DNA of 64,000 nucleotides, taken from positions 37,501 to 101,500 of the forward strand of contig NW_026732360.1 of assembly GCF_028476545.1 (NCBI RefSeq), given 5' to 3'. The notes under the pieces were generated by a model, which was not told where the DNA came from, searched no databases, and was given only the letters and a program-made list of their open reading frames with translations. Positions 19,001 to 29,229 of this stretch are shown here, one piece after another. Made by a program: the position numbers and the translations under genes. Position 1 is the first letter of the stretch; each line of letters begins with the position of its first letter. Origin of the DNA: Physella acuta (lineage: Eukaryota > Mollusca > Gastropoda > Physidae).

Positions 19001-21223
19001 TGTATGGATGACCACGAAACCCATATGTAAGGGGCTGGGGAGTTATTTAATTATTATTTTATTACAAAAAGGGGAATGCCACTTTTTGTGTACTTTTGAG
19101 GATTGTTGTGGTTTCTAGTTAAGTAGTCCGCTATTCTGGCGCTGATATGATTAGGATTTTCAAATGGTTTATAATTGCTTTGTCTTGTTTATGTTTTGAT
19201 GTTATTTATGCAAACTTGTTTTAGATTGTGGCTCCACTATGTCCTGAATGTTAGTTATTGTTGTATTAGGGACTATTTTCTTGTGCGTACTAATGGTTTT
19301 ATTTCATGAGTGTTGTGTGTGGACAGGGATGGACATTCTGTGGGAATGTCGAGGCCTGTGTGTTGAAGTGTTTGTGTCGTATTTGTGTATTGTATGGACG
19401 GTGGTCCGAAATTGGGTGTTTTGTTCCGTTGAGTTCTGTTTTGTTTTGTATGTCTTAAGTGTTTTGTTTTGTTTCGTTTTTTACTTTCTCCTATATACGT
19501 AGTATAGAGAAAGTATTGTAATCGTGCAAAAAAAAAATCGAGATTTTTTTAAAATCTCGACGTTTTACACCTCACTGATACGGAAAAACATAATTTTGCA
19601 ATCTTGTCCGTATGTCTGTGTGTCTGTTTGTGTGTGTGCGTCTGTGTGTAAACACAATTACTTGAGTACCGTTACAGCTAGGTTGATGAAATTTCATATA
19701 TAAGTATTTTATAAAAATCGTAGATCCGTATCAACTTTTGAGCGATTTCCGATAACCGGAAGTGGTACTTTTTCTACTTTGAATTTTTCAAAAGCCTATA
19801 ACTTGAGTACTATTTCAGATAGATAAATGAAATTTCACATGTAAGTAAAAGATCTAATTCTCTACCTTCTGTTAAATGTTGAGTAATTTCCGTTGACGGG
19901 AAGTACTAATTTACGCAATTTTCGATTTCTCAAAAACGCATCTAAATTTATAAAGTACTAATAATATTGTGCACCATTATGAACATCTTTATTCGGCGTT
20001 CGCTTGGTGTGCAATACTTTTTTTCGATGAGATTCATTTAAAAATGGATTAAAAATCATAACTATATCCCGAGTTCCCATCCCCTGTTGTTTTATATAAG
20101 AATATTCGAGAAAGTTTAGGGGAGATCACTCCCGGTTTATTACATAAGTTTTGGTTCCATATTTTTGTTAAATAAATTTTATTAAATTGATACAAGTTTT
20201 TATTTTTTTTTTATTTTTAGCGTAGACTAAGGTTAGGGTTAACCACTGTGGGTTTTACCATGGTTGCACTGACCGGACAGATTAGTTATTAGTTAAGCCT
20301 ATGGAAGGGTAGATAGTCTAGGCATCCTCCCCCCACCCCCCATGCAGGGCTTACACATCGTTATCTAACGAATGACGCGTAGTCTAGTCTATATATATAA
20401 TTCTCTTCTGGGAGACGCTAGAAAACAAGCCGTAAACGCGCTCCCTACCATCCCCACCCCTACATGGTCTTAGTGAGCTGTGGTTCACGCTATGTTTAAC
20501 TTCGTGGAGTCGGGTTTAGTGACGGCTATTAGGGGCAGATAATTTAGTTTTAAACGATTTTAAACGTTGGGGGGGGGGGGGGGGAAGGGGGGGGGGGGTT
20601 ATGATCCTTAACGAGCTACTTATAGTGTTTTAAAGAAATATTTTCAGTGTCAGCGTTGGTACTGTCGAATTCACAAATTATGAATTACTGAAAAGTAGAA
20701 AAAACAACTACTAAATAGCGAAGTATGTTATGCCGCGGGCCGGCTCGTAAGCTCTAATATGCGACCACTAAAGTCAAATAAAGGTTGCAATTCTGATGTC
20801 ATACAATTGTTGTAAGAAAATCGTCCGTTATGTCAGTAATGATATAAAATATGTTGTAGTACTGCTTTTATTTCAGAATATCATGTGGTCGGCTTTTATA
20901 ACGCACATAATGATGATCATGGATACAGGAGAGATTTGGTTCTTAACCAAAATAACTGTGAAATTTATGGTCCCCCGTTGGCCTGGAGAGGAATATTTAC
21001 CTTAGAAATTTGTGCCTGTTGTGAGCCTGTTGCACGTAACATGCGAGTGACTTTCGCTAATTTAACAATATATAACGTAGCCTTGCCGGCGAATACCAGA
21101 ACCTGTATGGAAATCGAGTATCACTTCACTGGCGTCCCTTACTTCGTTAACGTAGACATACCAACACCAAACGCATACTGCGCCAGCGTAGGGAATTTCT
21201 ACTGCTGGGTCAAGCCAAGCTAA
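5917..21223 (+). CDS. Unrecognised cysteine-rich, probably secreted protein (3' part of a spliced gene)
   Basis: Three exons, 5917-6083, 13479-13695 and 20877-21223, join with intron phases 1 (incoming), 0 and 1. All have AG acceptors and GTAAG or GTGAG donors, and no in-frame stop precedes TAA at 21221. The joined fragment has about 240 residues with 12 cysteines: one in the first exon (RYCAHGY), four in the second and seven in the last (including [16 protein letters not shown] and FYCWVKPS at the end). Potential N-glycosylation sites include NFT, NRS, NRT and NLT. No transmembrane segment is visible, so extracellular location is inferred. The first visible exon starts mid-codon, so the signal peptide exon lies left of the window. 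I do not recognise the family. The introns are ~7.4 and ~7.2 kb and consist mostly of transposons. Confidence 0.75.
6752..6902. repeat. (TA)n inside a 25-bp inverted repeat
   Basis: TAAAAACACGATTAATAACG on the left and its complement on the right flank about 100 bp of (TA)n, forming a long hairpin. Confidence 0.8.
7490..7730. repeat. Degenerate ~60-bp repeat with CTAAG/CTTAG words
   Basis: About four loose units containing 'ACTAAGGAA..CTCTTAGT', each a small inverted repeat, in the 3' non-coding part of the GMR1-like element. Confidence 0.5.
8106..8774 (+). mobile_element. Hairpin-bearing MITE-like repeat D, copy 1
   Basis: Matches 30900-31555 along its length and 60530-60745 in part. The first ~270 bp are a long inverted repeat (arms ~8109-8218 and ~8263-8377, ~45-bp loop) containing 'AAAAAGTAGAAAATAAATT'. 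Then come 'GATGACGCGTGTGGTGTGG', 'TTCACTCCTGCGTTTC' and the end 'TTAAATAAAAGCTTGTAA'. It is nested in the GMR1-like element. Its superfamily is unknown. Confidence 0.75.
8421..8475. repeat. Perfect 25-bp palindrome with 5-bp loop
   Basis: AAAAACCATTGCGCGCCTAC... reads back exactly after the loop ATCAC. In the related copy at 31.2 kb this place holds direct 'TGAACGTGATGGCGC' repeats instead, so one unit has been inverted here. Confidence 0.88.
12651..12738 (-). mobile_element. Foldback family B terminal fragment
   Basis: The last ~88 bp of family B: AAAACGTCGAGATTTG, an ATCTCGA inverted pair, then GTATATACGAGAAAGTAAAA. It lies exactly between the truncated end of the GMR1-like element and resumed hAT sequence. 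Confidence 0.75.
13250..13325 (-). repeat. tRNA-derived SINE head
   Basis: On the minus strand a box A-like GTGGACTAGCGGTAGAG and a box B GGTTTGAATCC lie at tRNA spacing. The acceptor and anticodon arms do not fold as a working tRNA. Confidence 0.55.
13479..13695 (+). CDS. Middle exon of the cysteine-rich gene
   Basis: The acceptor TTTATTTCTTAG precedes CAAGACCCATGT and the donor is G/GTGAGT. It has 72 codons plus one base, open throughout, with four cysteines (DPCRN, LRHCNN, GPCII, YGCES). Confidence 0.75.
13906..15784. mobile_element. Helitron-like element A, two outward-facing 3' ends and a tandem core
   Basis: Both ends carry the same terminus in inverted orientation: hairpin GTTATCTAACTAGATAAC, then GGGTAGT, then CTAG followed by host T. 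This matches the Helitron 3' pattern. The interior has at least three direct units of ~130-140 bp (14020-14425; 'GAGCATGG' at 14063, 14193 and 14333) and about 1.5 units in reverse at 15480-15660. Each unit ends 'CTACTTCACCTGCCC'. Runs of overlapping TCTAGATC palindromes occur at ~14620 and 14790-14850. Relatives are at 17504-19030 (reverse, interrupted) and ~44290-44900. Confidence 0.7.
15040..16040 (+). repeat. Three spaced copies of a ~130-bp repeat
   Basis: 'GTAGAGAACAAT..TT', 'CTGTTAAT', 'GACGTTAATTAATT', 'GGTAGATTAACCACATTAA' and 'TTTAGAACAATG' recur in that order at ~15045-15170, ~15280-15405 and ~15910-16040. The third copy lies outside the inverted termini of element A. Confidence 0.65.
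16069..17400. mobile_element. Foldback element B, nearly all inverted repeat
   Basis: The left arm begins TTACTTTCTCGTATAC and the right arm ends GTATATACGAGAAAGTAA. The arms mirror each other for ~650 bp ('GCAATCTTGTCCGTATG', a TGTG-rich tract, 'TTGATGAAATTT', 'CCGGAAGT', 'GTGCAATT') and meet near 16.75 kb. Each arm is itself a degenerate two-fold repeat of a block starting 'TTGAGTAC' and containing 'TGAAATTTCA'. A Helitron-like fragment (16241-16468) interrupts the left arm. No coding capacity. The superfamily is not assigned. Confidence 0.78.
16241..16468 (-). mobile_element. Helitron-like H fragment inside foldback B
   Basis: Starts CGAGCTGACCCGCG (reverse of the H 3' end) and shares 'TATTTTCTGC', 'AATTCATAATTTGT', a CCCC-rich tract and 'AACTAAATTATCTG' with H copies at 20388 and 40690. 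Its 5' end is missing. Confidence 0.6.
17504..19030 (-). mobile_element. Helitron-like element A, copy 2, split by foldback B
   Basis: 17504-17880 is reverse of the A spacer ('TAGCTATGGAATTGGCTA'). 18514-18960 holds about 3.5 reverse units of the tandem core. 18960-19030 is the sub-terminal part, without a clear terminal hairpin. A family B arm (17885-18513) separates the pieces. 17401-17503 is another inner piece of B. Confidence 0.65.
17885..18513 (+). mobile_element. Foldback family B single arm, copy 3
   Basis: Same order of blocks as the B arms, from GTATAGAGAG through CCGTATGG, TTGATGAAATTTCATAT and GATAACCGGAAGTGG to GAGAAAGTTTAGGGG. It has no inverted partner. Confidence 0.75.
19031..19478. 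other. Intronic stretch with no assigned feature
   Basis: GT-rich, low-complexity intron sequence. The 84-residue frame here has no recognisable domain and no repeat partner in the window. Confidence 0.4.
19479..20142 (+). mobile_element. Foldback family B single arm, copy 4
   Basis: The best-preserved arm: TTACTTTCTCCTATATACG at the start, an ATCTCGA inverted pair, CTTGTCCGTATG, TGTG repeats, GATGAAATTTCATATATAAG, GATAACCGGAAGTGG, GTGCAATACTT, ending GATCACTCCCGGTTTAT. No inverted second arm. Confidence 0.8.
20145..20387 (+). mobile_element. Helitron-like repeat with 3' CTAG terminus
   Basis: Second copy of the 1-222 family. It ends with hairpin CGTTATCTAACG, then AATGACGCGTAGT and CTAG. 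Element H starts at the very next base. Confidence 0.6.
20388..20747 (+). mobile_element. Helitron-like element H, copy 1
   Basis: Begins TCTATATATATAATTCTC (Helitrons start TC) and ends GGGCCGGCTCG followed by T. The G-run at 20571-20599 is the complement of the C-run in copy 2. No coding capacity. Confidence 0.65.
20877..21223 (+). CDS. Terminal exon of the cysteine-rich gene
   Basis: The acceptor TTTTATTTCAG precedes 20877, and the split codon G+AA completes in phase. It has 115 codons to TAA at 21221-21223 and seven cysteines. GC content is clearly above the flanks. This is the strongest coding signal of the gene. Confidence 0.82.
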
Positions 21224-21354
21224 GGCAATAAATCGAAAACGTAGATGGGGACACGTCAAATTCGATGTTTAAAAAGACGCGCATATTTTGGAAGCTTGTA
21301 AATTAATTCAAATTGCTGAAGTAATAAATTTTAAATTTGTTAATTTTATTGAAG

Positions 21355-21360
21355 AATAAA
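21355..21360 (+). terminator. PolyA signal of the cysteine-rich gene
   Basis: AATAAA about 130 bp after the stop, followed by a 'GTCCGTGTCC' stretch that could serve as the downstream element. Confidence 0.65.
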
Positions 21361-21469
21361 GTCCGTGTCCAAAAGATGAATGAGTTTTTTTGTTTGTTCA
21401 AAAACAGTATAAGATTTAATGCAAAAGTTTAATTCGTTTTATATATAGTCGTCGGAAGTCAATATATCG

Positions 21470-21765
21470 GGAGCCTTTTTGTCTGTAGCCAATATGTTGT
21501 GAGCCCTTATGTCCTATACTCATTTGCCGGGGGTCAATATATCGGGAGTCCATTTGTCGGGAGCGTAAATATCGGGAGCCCATTTGTCGGGAGCCTATTT
21601 ATCGCGAGTCATTATGAGGGCAGCCCAATTGTCGGGAGCCAATAAGTCGGGGCCGTTTGACGGGGCTATTTTAACGTGGTCGGTTTGTCGGGGGTCGATT
21701 TGACGGCGTCATATTAACGGGGCCGTTTTGACGGGGCCAATTTGTCCCGAGCCGTTTTGGAAGTG
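21470..21765 (+). repeat. Degenerate array of a 16-18-bp word, 'TTTGTCGGGAGCC'
   Basis: At least 14 units drifting from 'TATCGGGAGCC' and 'TTTGTCGGGAGCC' to 'TTTGACGGGGCC'. It starts about 110 bp after the polyA signal of the cysteine-rich gene. Confidence 0.75.
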
Positions 21766-22620
21766 CACCATAAAATAATACTTTGAATTAGTTCTCACTC
21801 GCAGTCATTCAGACAACCAGCATTACAGGCTAATCCAAGCGATCAATGGGAAAATTTCTTGCCGTTCTAATATTGATTTAAAATGACAAGCCATTTTATT
21901 TACTAAACAAAAATTAGTAATTTTGAGTTATTTTCGCCATGATAAAACTTCAAAATGACCCGCCACTCATCAGCTGTTGTTGCTTTCTGCTCGGAAACCT
22001 TTTACATAAATTGATGTTATTTAAATAGATATTTTGTTTCTGGTACACCATTCGGTTGATCCCTTAGTTTCAGGATATACAAGACTAAATCTTAATAAAA
22101 CAGGGTAGAACAACGTGTTTTACTTCAAATGGCAAGTTAGTCTACACGTTTTTAAAAGGCATAAAGAAACCTATTTTGAATATTTAAAGAGACAGATAGG
22201 TTAGTACAAAAGCATCGCTAGATTAATTGAGCTTTTGCTAGATAACGCAACTTGGTTCATATATTAAAATATAATATAAAATATATCCTGTAAATATTCA
22301 AGATTGTTTCAATTAGGGTGGTTTGTGATATTCTTTGTTCTATTAAAGGACTTTTCTAAAAGTATTTTTTTTGCCTCTTTTAATTGCAGGTGCCAAATAG
22401 ATCTAGTCCTTTCTTTTTTTCCTGGTGGATTTAGACTAGTTTATTTTTCGTATGTTTATGCGGATATCCAAGCATACGTTGCTTAGATATTACCGAGACA
22501 CATATAACCAACACTAAGCGTGTATAAATTATTTTGCTAAATTCCCATAAGTTGACATTTTTTTTAGAATAATATCATTTTTCACTAGCATTGGTATACT
22601 TTTTTCTTTCATTTTACATA
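21766..22620. other. Intergenic, no assigned feature
   Basis: AT-rich sequence with no open frame above noise and no repeat partner that I can see. Confidence 0.4.
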
Positions 22621-22621
22621 C

Positions 22622-22626
<5 letters not shown>

Positions 22627-22710
<84 letters not shown>
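22627..22710. repeat. (TA)n microsatellite
   Basis: Uninterrupted TA dinucleotides. Confidence 0.95.
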
Positions 22711-22712
<2 letters not shown>

Positions 22713-22776
22713 TTAATCATATGGTTACCACACTCACGTTTGTTTTGGGTTTTGGAAATCTTTATATATCACATTT

Positions 22777-22934
22777 ATGGCATTTGTTCCTATCTTTGGA
22801 TACAGTGGTTACGTTGTCAATGCTATCAAAACACTTTTCAAAATAAATGAATAATATGGCATTTGTTCCTATCTTTGGATACAGTGGTTACGTTGTCAAT
22901 GCTATCAAAACACTTTTCAAAATAAATGAATAAT
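22777..22934 (+). repeat. 79-bp perfect tandem duplication
   Basis: The block starting ATGGCATTTGTTCC is repeated head to tail at 22777 and 22856 with no differences seen. Confidence 0.9.
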
Positions 22935-23945
22935 ATTTTCTGGGGTCTGTTTCATTCATAAAATTTCTCTAGTATTTCTTTTAATTTGAATGCTTGGTCT
23001 GTGTGATTTACATTATCAAAACTTAAAATTTATAATTTCCAAATGTGTATTCTCCTTCTATGGAGATACTGACTAGAATACAGGCTATCAACCTTTTCGG
23101 GGTGACGACCATTTTTTAAATAAAAGCTAAGTAACCCCAGACAACTATAAAGTGAAAAACGCAAAAAATACCCAACTGATTCCTGACTACTGCCATGGTT
23201 CGCTTCTTAATGCTCCCAATTTTTAATTCACGACTTTCTTATTTGTGTGAAGATAATCTAGACGACATTGTTTCAATAATATACTAGATGGTGTTAAATT
23301 ACCAAGCAAACATATCCCAAACATGTCGTCTGTTAAATCAAGATTTTCTCAGAAAGTTTTTTGCATCCGTCTGATGCCTATTGTTATGAACTGTAGCTTG
23401 CTTTATCTGCCAGACGATAAATGTCCATAACACAGCACATACACCTGCATTGGCAACCGTTATATACGACATTGATAGCATAGATGCCTGTCTTTGGAAA
23501 ATCGTAAGGTTACTTCTGTCTATTATATGAAAACCATTTTTAAGATGAAAGAAATATATATTCAGGGATCTGTTTCATTCATAAAATTTCTCTAGTATTT
23601 GTTTCAAGGTGAATACTTGTTCATTGCATGATTTACTTTCTCTAGTGTAAGTTCTAAATGGTTATTCTTTACTTCTGGAGATACTGACTAGAATACAGGT
23701 TATTAACCTTATCGGGGTAGCGACCGTTTTTATAAATGTTACGAGCCCCTAGAAACCTACATAAGTGAAAAAAACGCAAAAAAATATTCCTAAATGCTGT
23801 CATAGTTTGCCCCCTCCCCCCCCCCCCCCGTGCTTCTATTTAAATTTACGACATTTGGATTTGTGTAAAGCTAATCTAGACGACAGGGTTTCAATAATAC
23901 AACATACTAGACTTTAAGAAACTCCCAACAAACATATCCCAAATA
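22935..23945 (+). repeat. Two diverged direct copies of a ~390-bp repeat
   Basis: 22935-23325 and ~23557-23945 share 'CTGTTTCATTCATAAAAT', 'GGAGATACTGACTAGAATA', 'AACCTT.TCGGGGT', 'AATCTAGACGACA' and 'CAAACATATCCCAAA' in order. 'ACAGGTTATTAACC' resembles a hAT terminus, but no paired end was found. Confidence 0.7.
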
Positions 23946-24626
23946 ATCTGGAATTTTATTACGTTTACCTTGTGGTTATAAATTTACTTTTTATTTCAAA
24001 TTAATTACATTTAATTTAAAATAGAATAGGATTTCTAGAAGCGTACATGTAAATAGAATTAAAGAAACTTGTTGAGTTAGATATTGCAAAAAGCTCATGT
24101 TAAAAGGAATAAGTAATATATATCTATACTTTTACAAAGCTTAAGTAATTTAACCGAGCCTAGCAATTAAATTTAAATTGTAATATATTTTTTTATACAT
24201 AAACACGAAATACCTGTATAATTATATGAAAGAAGCATTTATAATTCTACTGTCTTCTTGTGTGCATAAGTTAGCAAATTGGCAAAGACAGCAAAAGGGT
24301 AACTGACAAGTCAATGACGACACTCTCGACAAATGGTCAGCTCTACTTGTTTTATTTTAGTTTTAAGTTTATAATGTGCTTCTTATAAAATACCACGGCA
24401 CATGCAGAAATTGCATGAAAAGTGATTGATTTTATTACTAAAAACAACAGTACAGACATTATTTAAAGCTGGTTGGTGACAAAATATTAACACATAACGT
24501 GAATATATTTATTACTAGTAGTGTTTAGTAATTCAAAACTGAAAATCATATTTACACATTTACACATTTGTGTAGTTTAAACAGTACATTTTAGTACAAT
24601 TTATATATAAGCAATACATACATACA

Positions 24627-24692
<66 letters not shown>

Positions 24693-25770
24693 AATTTTAT
24701 AAATAAAATAGTGATTTTGTTTTGGACCTTTTTTGGACATATACTTTGCATGTCCAAGTCCACATCAAAAAAAAAATAATAACTGAAAGAATAAAAGCAA
24801 TTCATCACATACTAATCAAACCGTTTTATAACACAGATAAAATAATATAGTTACACTGATTTAACCACTTTAAAATGTCGATCTTGGAACTCGCTTCTCA
24901 TTTAATTCCGCGAAGTTACAAAACATTAAACCTTAGGTCTGCATTACCACTGCGGGCAGTCAGCAATCTGACAAAATTAATCAGAAAATAATCAAGTATG
25001 GTAATTCCCTATTTTTCGTTGTAGGGGAATTAACTTGTAAAATGCGAATAACTTTAGTTAACTAAAGAGTTATCACAAGCAAATCAAACAGTGGGGTTTA
25101 GTCCTCAATCAAATAACTCATCTTTACAAAAACAATTAGAGAGTTCGAGGGGGAATAAAACGTGTGTTATCCTAATTAGAGAGTAGCCTAAAATTTTAAA
25201 CTTCATTATTTTTCAAGATGACTTAAACAGTTAAAGCTACATTTATTTACCTTTAATTTGATACCAATTTAAATTATCAAATTCAATCGGTAACCTAGAA
25301 AATGATTTGTGAAAAACGCGCTTGTTTTTAAATGGCTACGATGATGTGACTCGTACTCATTGATAGGGTGGGTTAGTTTTTTTAAGGAGTGACGTTGTGA
25401 CATGATTGACAGTTTATTGTCGTTCAGCAGAAATGTGCAGAAATATATTTCTTCCCATTCAAATACTTGGTGGGCAAACTGGGCGGTCTTATTTTGCGGT
25501 TGTTTTAAAAAGATTTTTGTTTTGATTAAAAGAAAATAATGAAATTTTTTAGCAAGACGCAATACATTCTTTTCTATAGTTTACTTTATTTTTGAGAATT
25601 TTTACAATATTAAAAAAACGCAATTCAAGTTCGCTTACTTTTATTATGTTCTGTTCGATATTCTAAGCGATTAGACATTTAAAATATGTACAAATGGTAA
25701 GTTTGCATTAAAAAAATAATCGTCCATTGTTAAAACTAGATCTGTACCCGTTTTCGGCAGCCATCATTAC
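23946..25770. other. Intergenic AT-rich stretch with one (TA)n
   Basis: The only feature is (TA)n at 24631-24688. The 97-residue minus frame at 25269-25562 shows no domain or splice context, and I do not call it. Confidence 0.4.
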
Positions 25771-25774
25771 CATT

Positions 25775-25831
25775 AGTGGCGTAATAAGGTCGGGTATCAC
25801 CCGGTGCGCCCCCCCCCCCCCTCATCTAAAG

Positions 25832-25880
<49 letters not shown>
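25775..25880 (+). mobile_element. hAT-like end fragment followed by (TA)n
   Basis: 'TAGTGGCGTAATAAGGTCGG', a CACCCGGTGCG block and a C-run resemble a hAT terminus and recur in altered form at 52758-52800. A (TA)n lies at 25834-25876. No partner end or duplication was found. Confidence 0.4.
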
Positions 25881-25883
<3 letters not shown>

Positions 25884-26314
25884 TATGATATTCAATATAC
25901 CCTTGTAAGTAGGTGTATACGCATGTGTATATGTATTTAGAATCGATACATCTTTTTTTTCTCTGGATTTATTTCATTTTGGTTTTTTGGTTTTGAGCTA
26001 CGCACTTTAGACTAAAATTCGTACTTCCAATTTTAATGTATAGGAAAATGAGTAACATAGCCACAAATACCTTTTATAACGTTTGAATCTGCTAGAAGCT
26101 CTTTATCTTTTATGCGTATACTGACATTGTTATCAAATTATTTTAATTTCACATAACCCATAGCATAATAACATAAAATTCAAAGTTCAAACTGACTCAA
26201 ACGTGAATTCATTGTTTCAAAACAATTAGTAACTCTTTTGCTGGCGACAAAAAATGTCAACATTTGTCAATATGGCAAGCCATTCATCTGTTGCTCGAAT
26301 TTTATTGCTTATGG

Positions 26315-26636
26315 CAGGGGTTTCCAACCCCGTGCCCGCGGGCGCCATGGCGCCCGCCGAACGATTCGTATGTGCCCGAGACAGAATTTTTTTCATAAAC
26401 ATTATTGAAAGGTTGAAGGGGGTGGAAATCGAAAGTCTGAAGAGGGAGGGGGGGTGCAAATCGAAAATTTGAGGGAGGGGGGGTGCAAATCGAAAGTTTG
26501 AGGGGGGGGGGGGGTGCAAATCGAAAGTTTTGTCCCCGGGTGACGGGAAGGGTCGTCGATTTAAAATAGGTGGTGCCCGCCACCCTACTGATATTTTAGA
26601 ATGTGCTCTAGAGTAAAAACAGGTTGGGAACCCCTG
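26315..26636. mobile_element. Small hAT element with minisatellite core
   Basis: Inverted ends CAGGGGTTTCCAACC / GGTTGGGAACCCCTG are flanked by a perfect 8-bp duplication GCTTATGG (26307-26314 and 26637-26644). The centre holds 4-5 units of the same GTGCAAATCGAAAGTTTGAG repeat found in the hAT at 1681-1970, in the opposite orientation. Confidence 0.92.
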
Positions 26637-26644
26637 GCTTATGG

Positions 26645-29220
26645 TGTCAATTATTCATTTTCGTCTTTTAAGTTTTTCAACTTAATTTATTTACAATGAA
26701 TTGATTTATGACAATGACACAAACTCGTGAAAAAGATATACATTGACTTTAGCCATATATCACACAACTTTTAAAAGCATAGAAAAATAACGCATTAAAC
26801 ATATCACAAATCGTGGATAACAAATCAGCAAAAAAAAAAGGAAAAGTAAGAACATCAACTCAAAGCTAAATTATATAAACACTCTCAAATGTGCGCTATT
26901 GCTCTAATGTTGTCAAACACTTACGCACACATACATGCATAAATGCTAGAAGTTGCAAAAATTTCTATTTTTTTACAAGAATGTTTCTATACTTCATATA
27001 TACGAGAAAGTAAAAAAAAAAAGAGGCAAGATAATTTTTAAAATTAAATGTTTAACATCACTCTATAAATGCCGAGGACTAATAGTAAATCTTACGTCCC
27101 ACCTCTCTTTCCCTCTCGTTGTCACGAGTCCGAACTTACCGCACACCTCTAAGGGTTTAACATTATTTACGGGTTACTTGTACATTAAATCTTTGTATGA
27201 TTATAATCTTTTCGTGTATACAGGAATAATTAAAAGCTACGCGGATTTAGACAAGGACATGTATATTGTTATATTTATTTTTATATGATCTATGTTTTTC
27301 TTTTCTTTTGAATAAAAGACAATATACCCATTTTTTTTTAATTTCAGTGCATCAATGCCAAAATCACCGTTAATGAATTTGATTGAGCGAAAAAAAAATA
27401 GTGCGTGTCCTTTCACAGATTCTAATAAATAGTGCAGAATACACAAGAGTGTAAAATAAAAAGTGTACAATAACCTTGAAACAAATTAAATGTTAAAATC
27501 GTAATACATTACATTAACTCCTTTAAAAGTTACAAAACATAAAATATATCGAATGTGGGACATTTTAAAAATAAAATATGAAACATATCATTAAAACAAT
27601 TTAAAATATAAAATCAGCAAGAAATATTACATTGCAAACAATCCCATTTTAATCAACCAAGCATTGCAATTTTAACTACTCCTCATTTTAATAGTAGCAA
27701 TAAAATTCATGGAGTAACACATCCCAAAACAGAATATAGGCTGAAAGACAACCATATAATCCCTGAAACAAATGTTGCTGTTGCTATGATTACTGCCAAG
27801 GAATAGTTAATTTCCCATTCTTCAGATTTTTTTCCAAAAGCTCAATAAAAAAATAAGAAAAATTGCTATGCTTGCTTGAATACACATACAAAAATAACTA
27901 AGTAAATAATAATCATTTCTACGCTGATCATAAATCACAACTTTAATTAACGAAGTAAGGAAAATTAAATTCAAGAATAGATAACCATAACCAAACGAAA
28001 TGTTGAATACAGTACCGTGATAGTTTTACAGCTTGATAAAAGTCTTTGAATGTTACTTAGATTAAATTATTTTTTTAAAATGTGTAGATCTGTTTAAAAA
28101 CATTTCAATAAATTTTCGTTGATGTTATTTTGGTGGTATGGCATCCTATATAGTATTTGATTTATTTAATCTGTCGTAGCGTAAGTGGACATATTTTAAT
28201 TAATCATATTAAATAACGTTTTTGCGTCTCTGATGGGAAAAGGTCTAAACATTAAATTGCTTTTCAGATTCCTAATTTTTAAACTTTTAAATTAATGAAT
28301 CATTTGTTTACAAATTTATCATTTTAAAATGTCATAAGTATTGTAACTATTCTGATTTAAACAATATAAAATAAATTAATATCTGTCTGTAAAAGAAAAC
28401 AATCACACAGATAAGTTACTGCATTTTGTGTTATTTTATATCTTCTTAGTTTCTCATAAAAATAAGCTACTATAAAAATAACTTGGTCCTAATACTTCAA
28501 TTACATTAGTAATATTATTAGGGCCTAGGTAGAGGTGATTACTAATCAGACTTATGATGACTAATGTTAGTGTAATAATTAATAGATTCATGTCTGATAG
28601 CAGTAGGCCTATAGGCTTAGAACAATATTGTAAAAAAATATGCTTAATTTTTACAGTTGTCGTATTAATTTTACTTTTAGTAGGCCTATATAGACTGTAG
28701 ATCTAGATGTAGTATCTTAGTAGTAGTCTAGATGGCCGGTGATAGCGTAGGTAATAAGTATTAGTATGTATGTTAGACAAAGTTAACTAGGCTTAAATTA
28801 TAAACTTAAAAGGCTACAATTTTAAACTGTAAAATTTACATGTAGCCTAAATAAAAGGTTACAGACTAGTACATTAAATAATATCCAAAATTTATGTTTA
28901 ACCTATAATAGTAGTCTAACAGTTATTTTACGCCTCTAATAATAATAGTAAAAATTACTGAATAGAAGAGTAGGCTTACTAGTGAAGAGCTGTCTTATTT
29001 TTGTTCTAGCTAATAAACTTAATATATGACTTAGTCTACTGTTAGTCTTATGTAGTGATCTTTTGAACTTATTAATAAAATTCAGAATAGTTAATAAAGC
29101 AAAAAGGTGTCAATAATCAAAGATGGATTAAGTTACTTATCGAATTAATATAATTATCCTAATAAATATTCTTGTAGGTATGTGAGTTGATAATAGTTTT
29201 AGTAGCCTAGTTTAAATATA
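26645..29220. other. Intergenic AT-rich stretch
   Basis: No gene or complete element. A family B terminal fragment (CTTCATATATACGAGAAAGT) is at ~26955-27013. The rest shows no open frame or repeat I can support. Confidence 0.4.
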
Positions 29221-29229
29221 AATTTTCAA

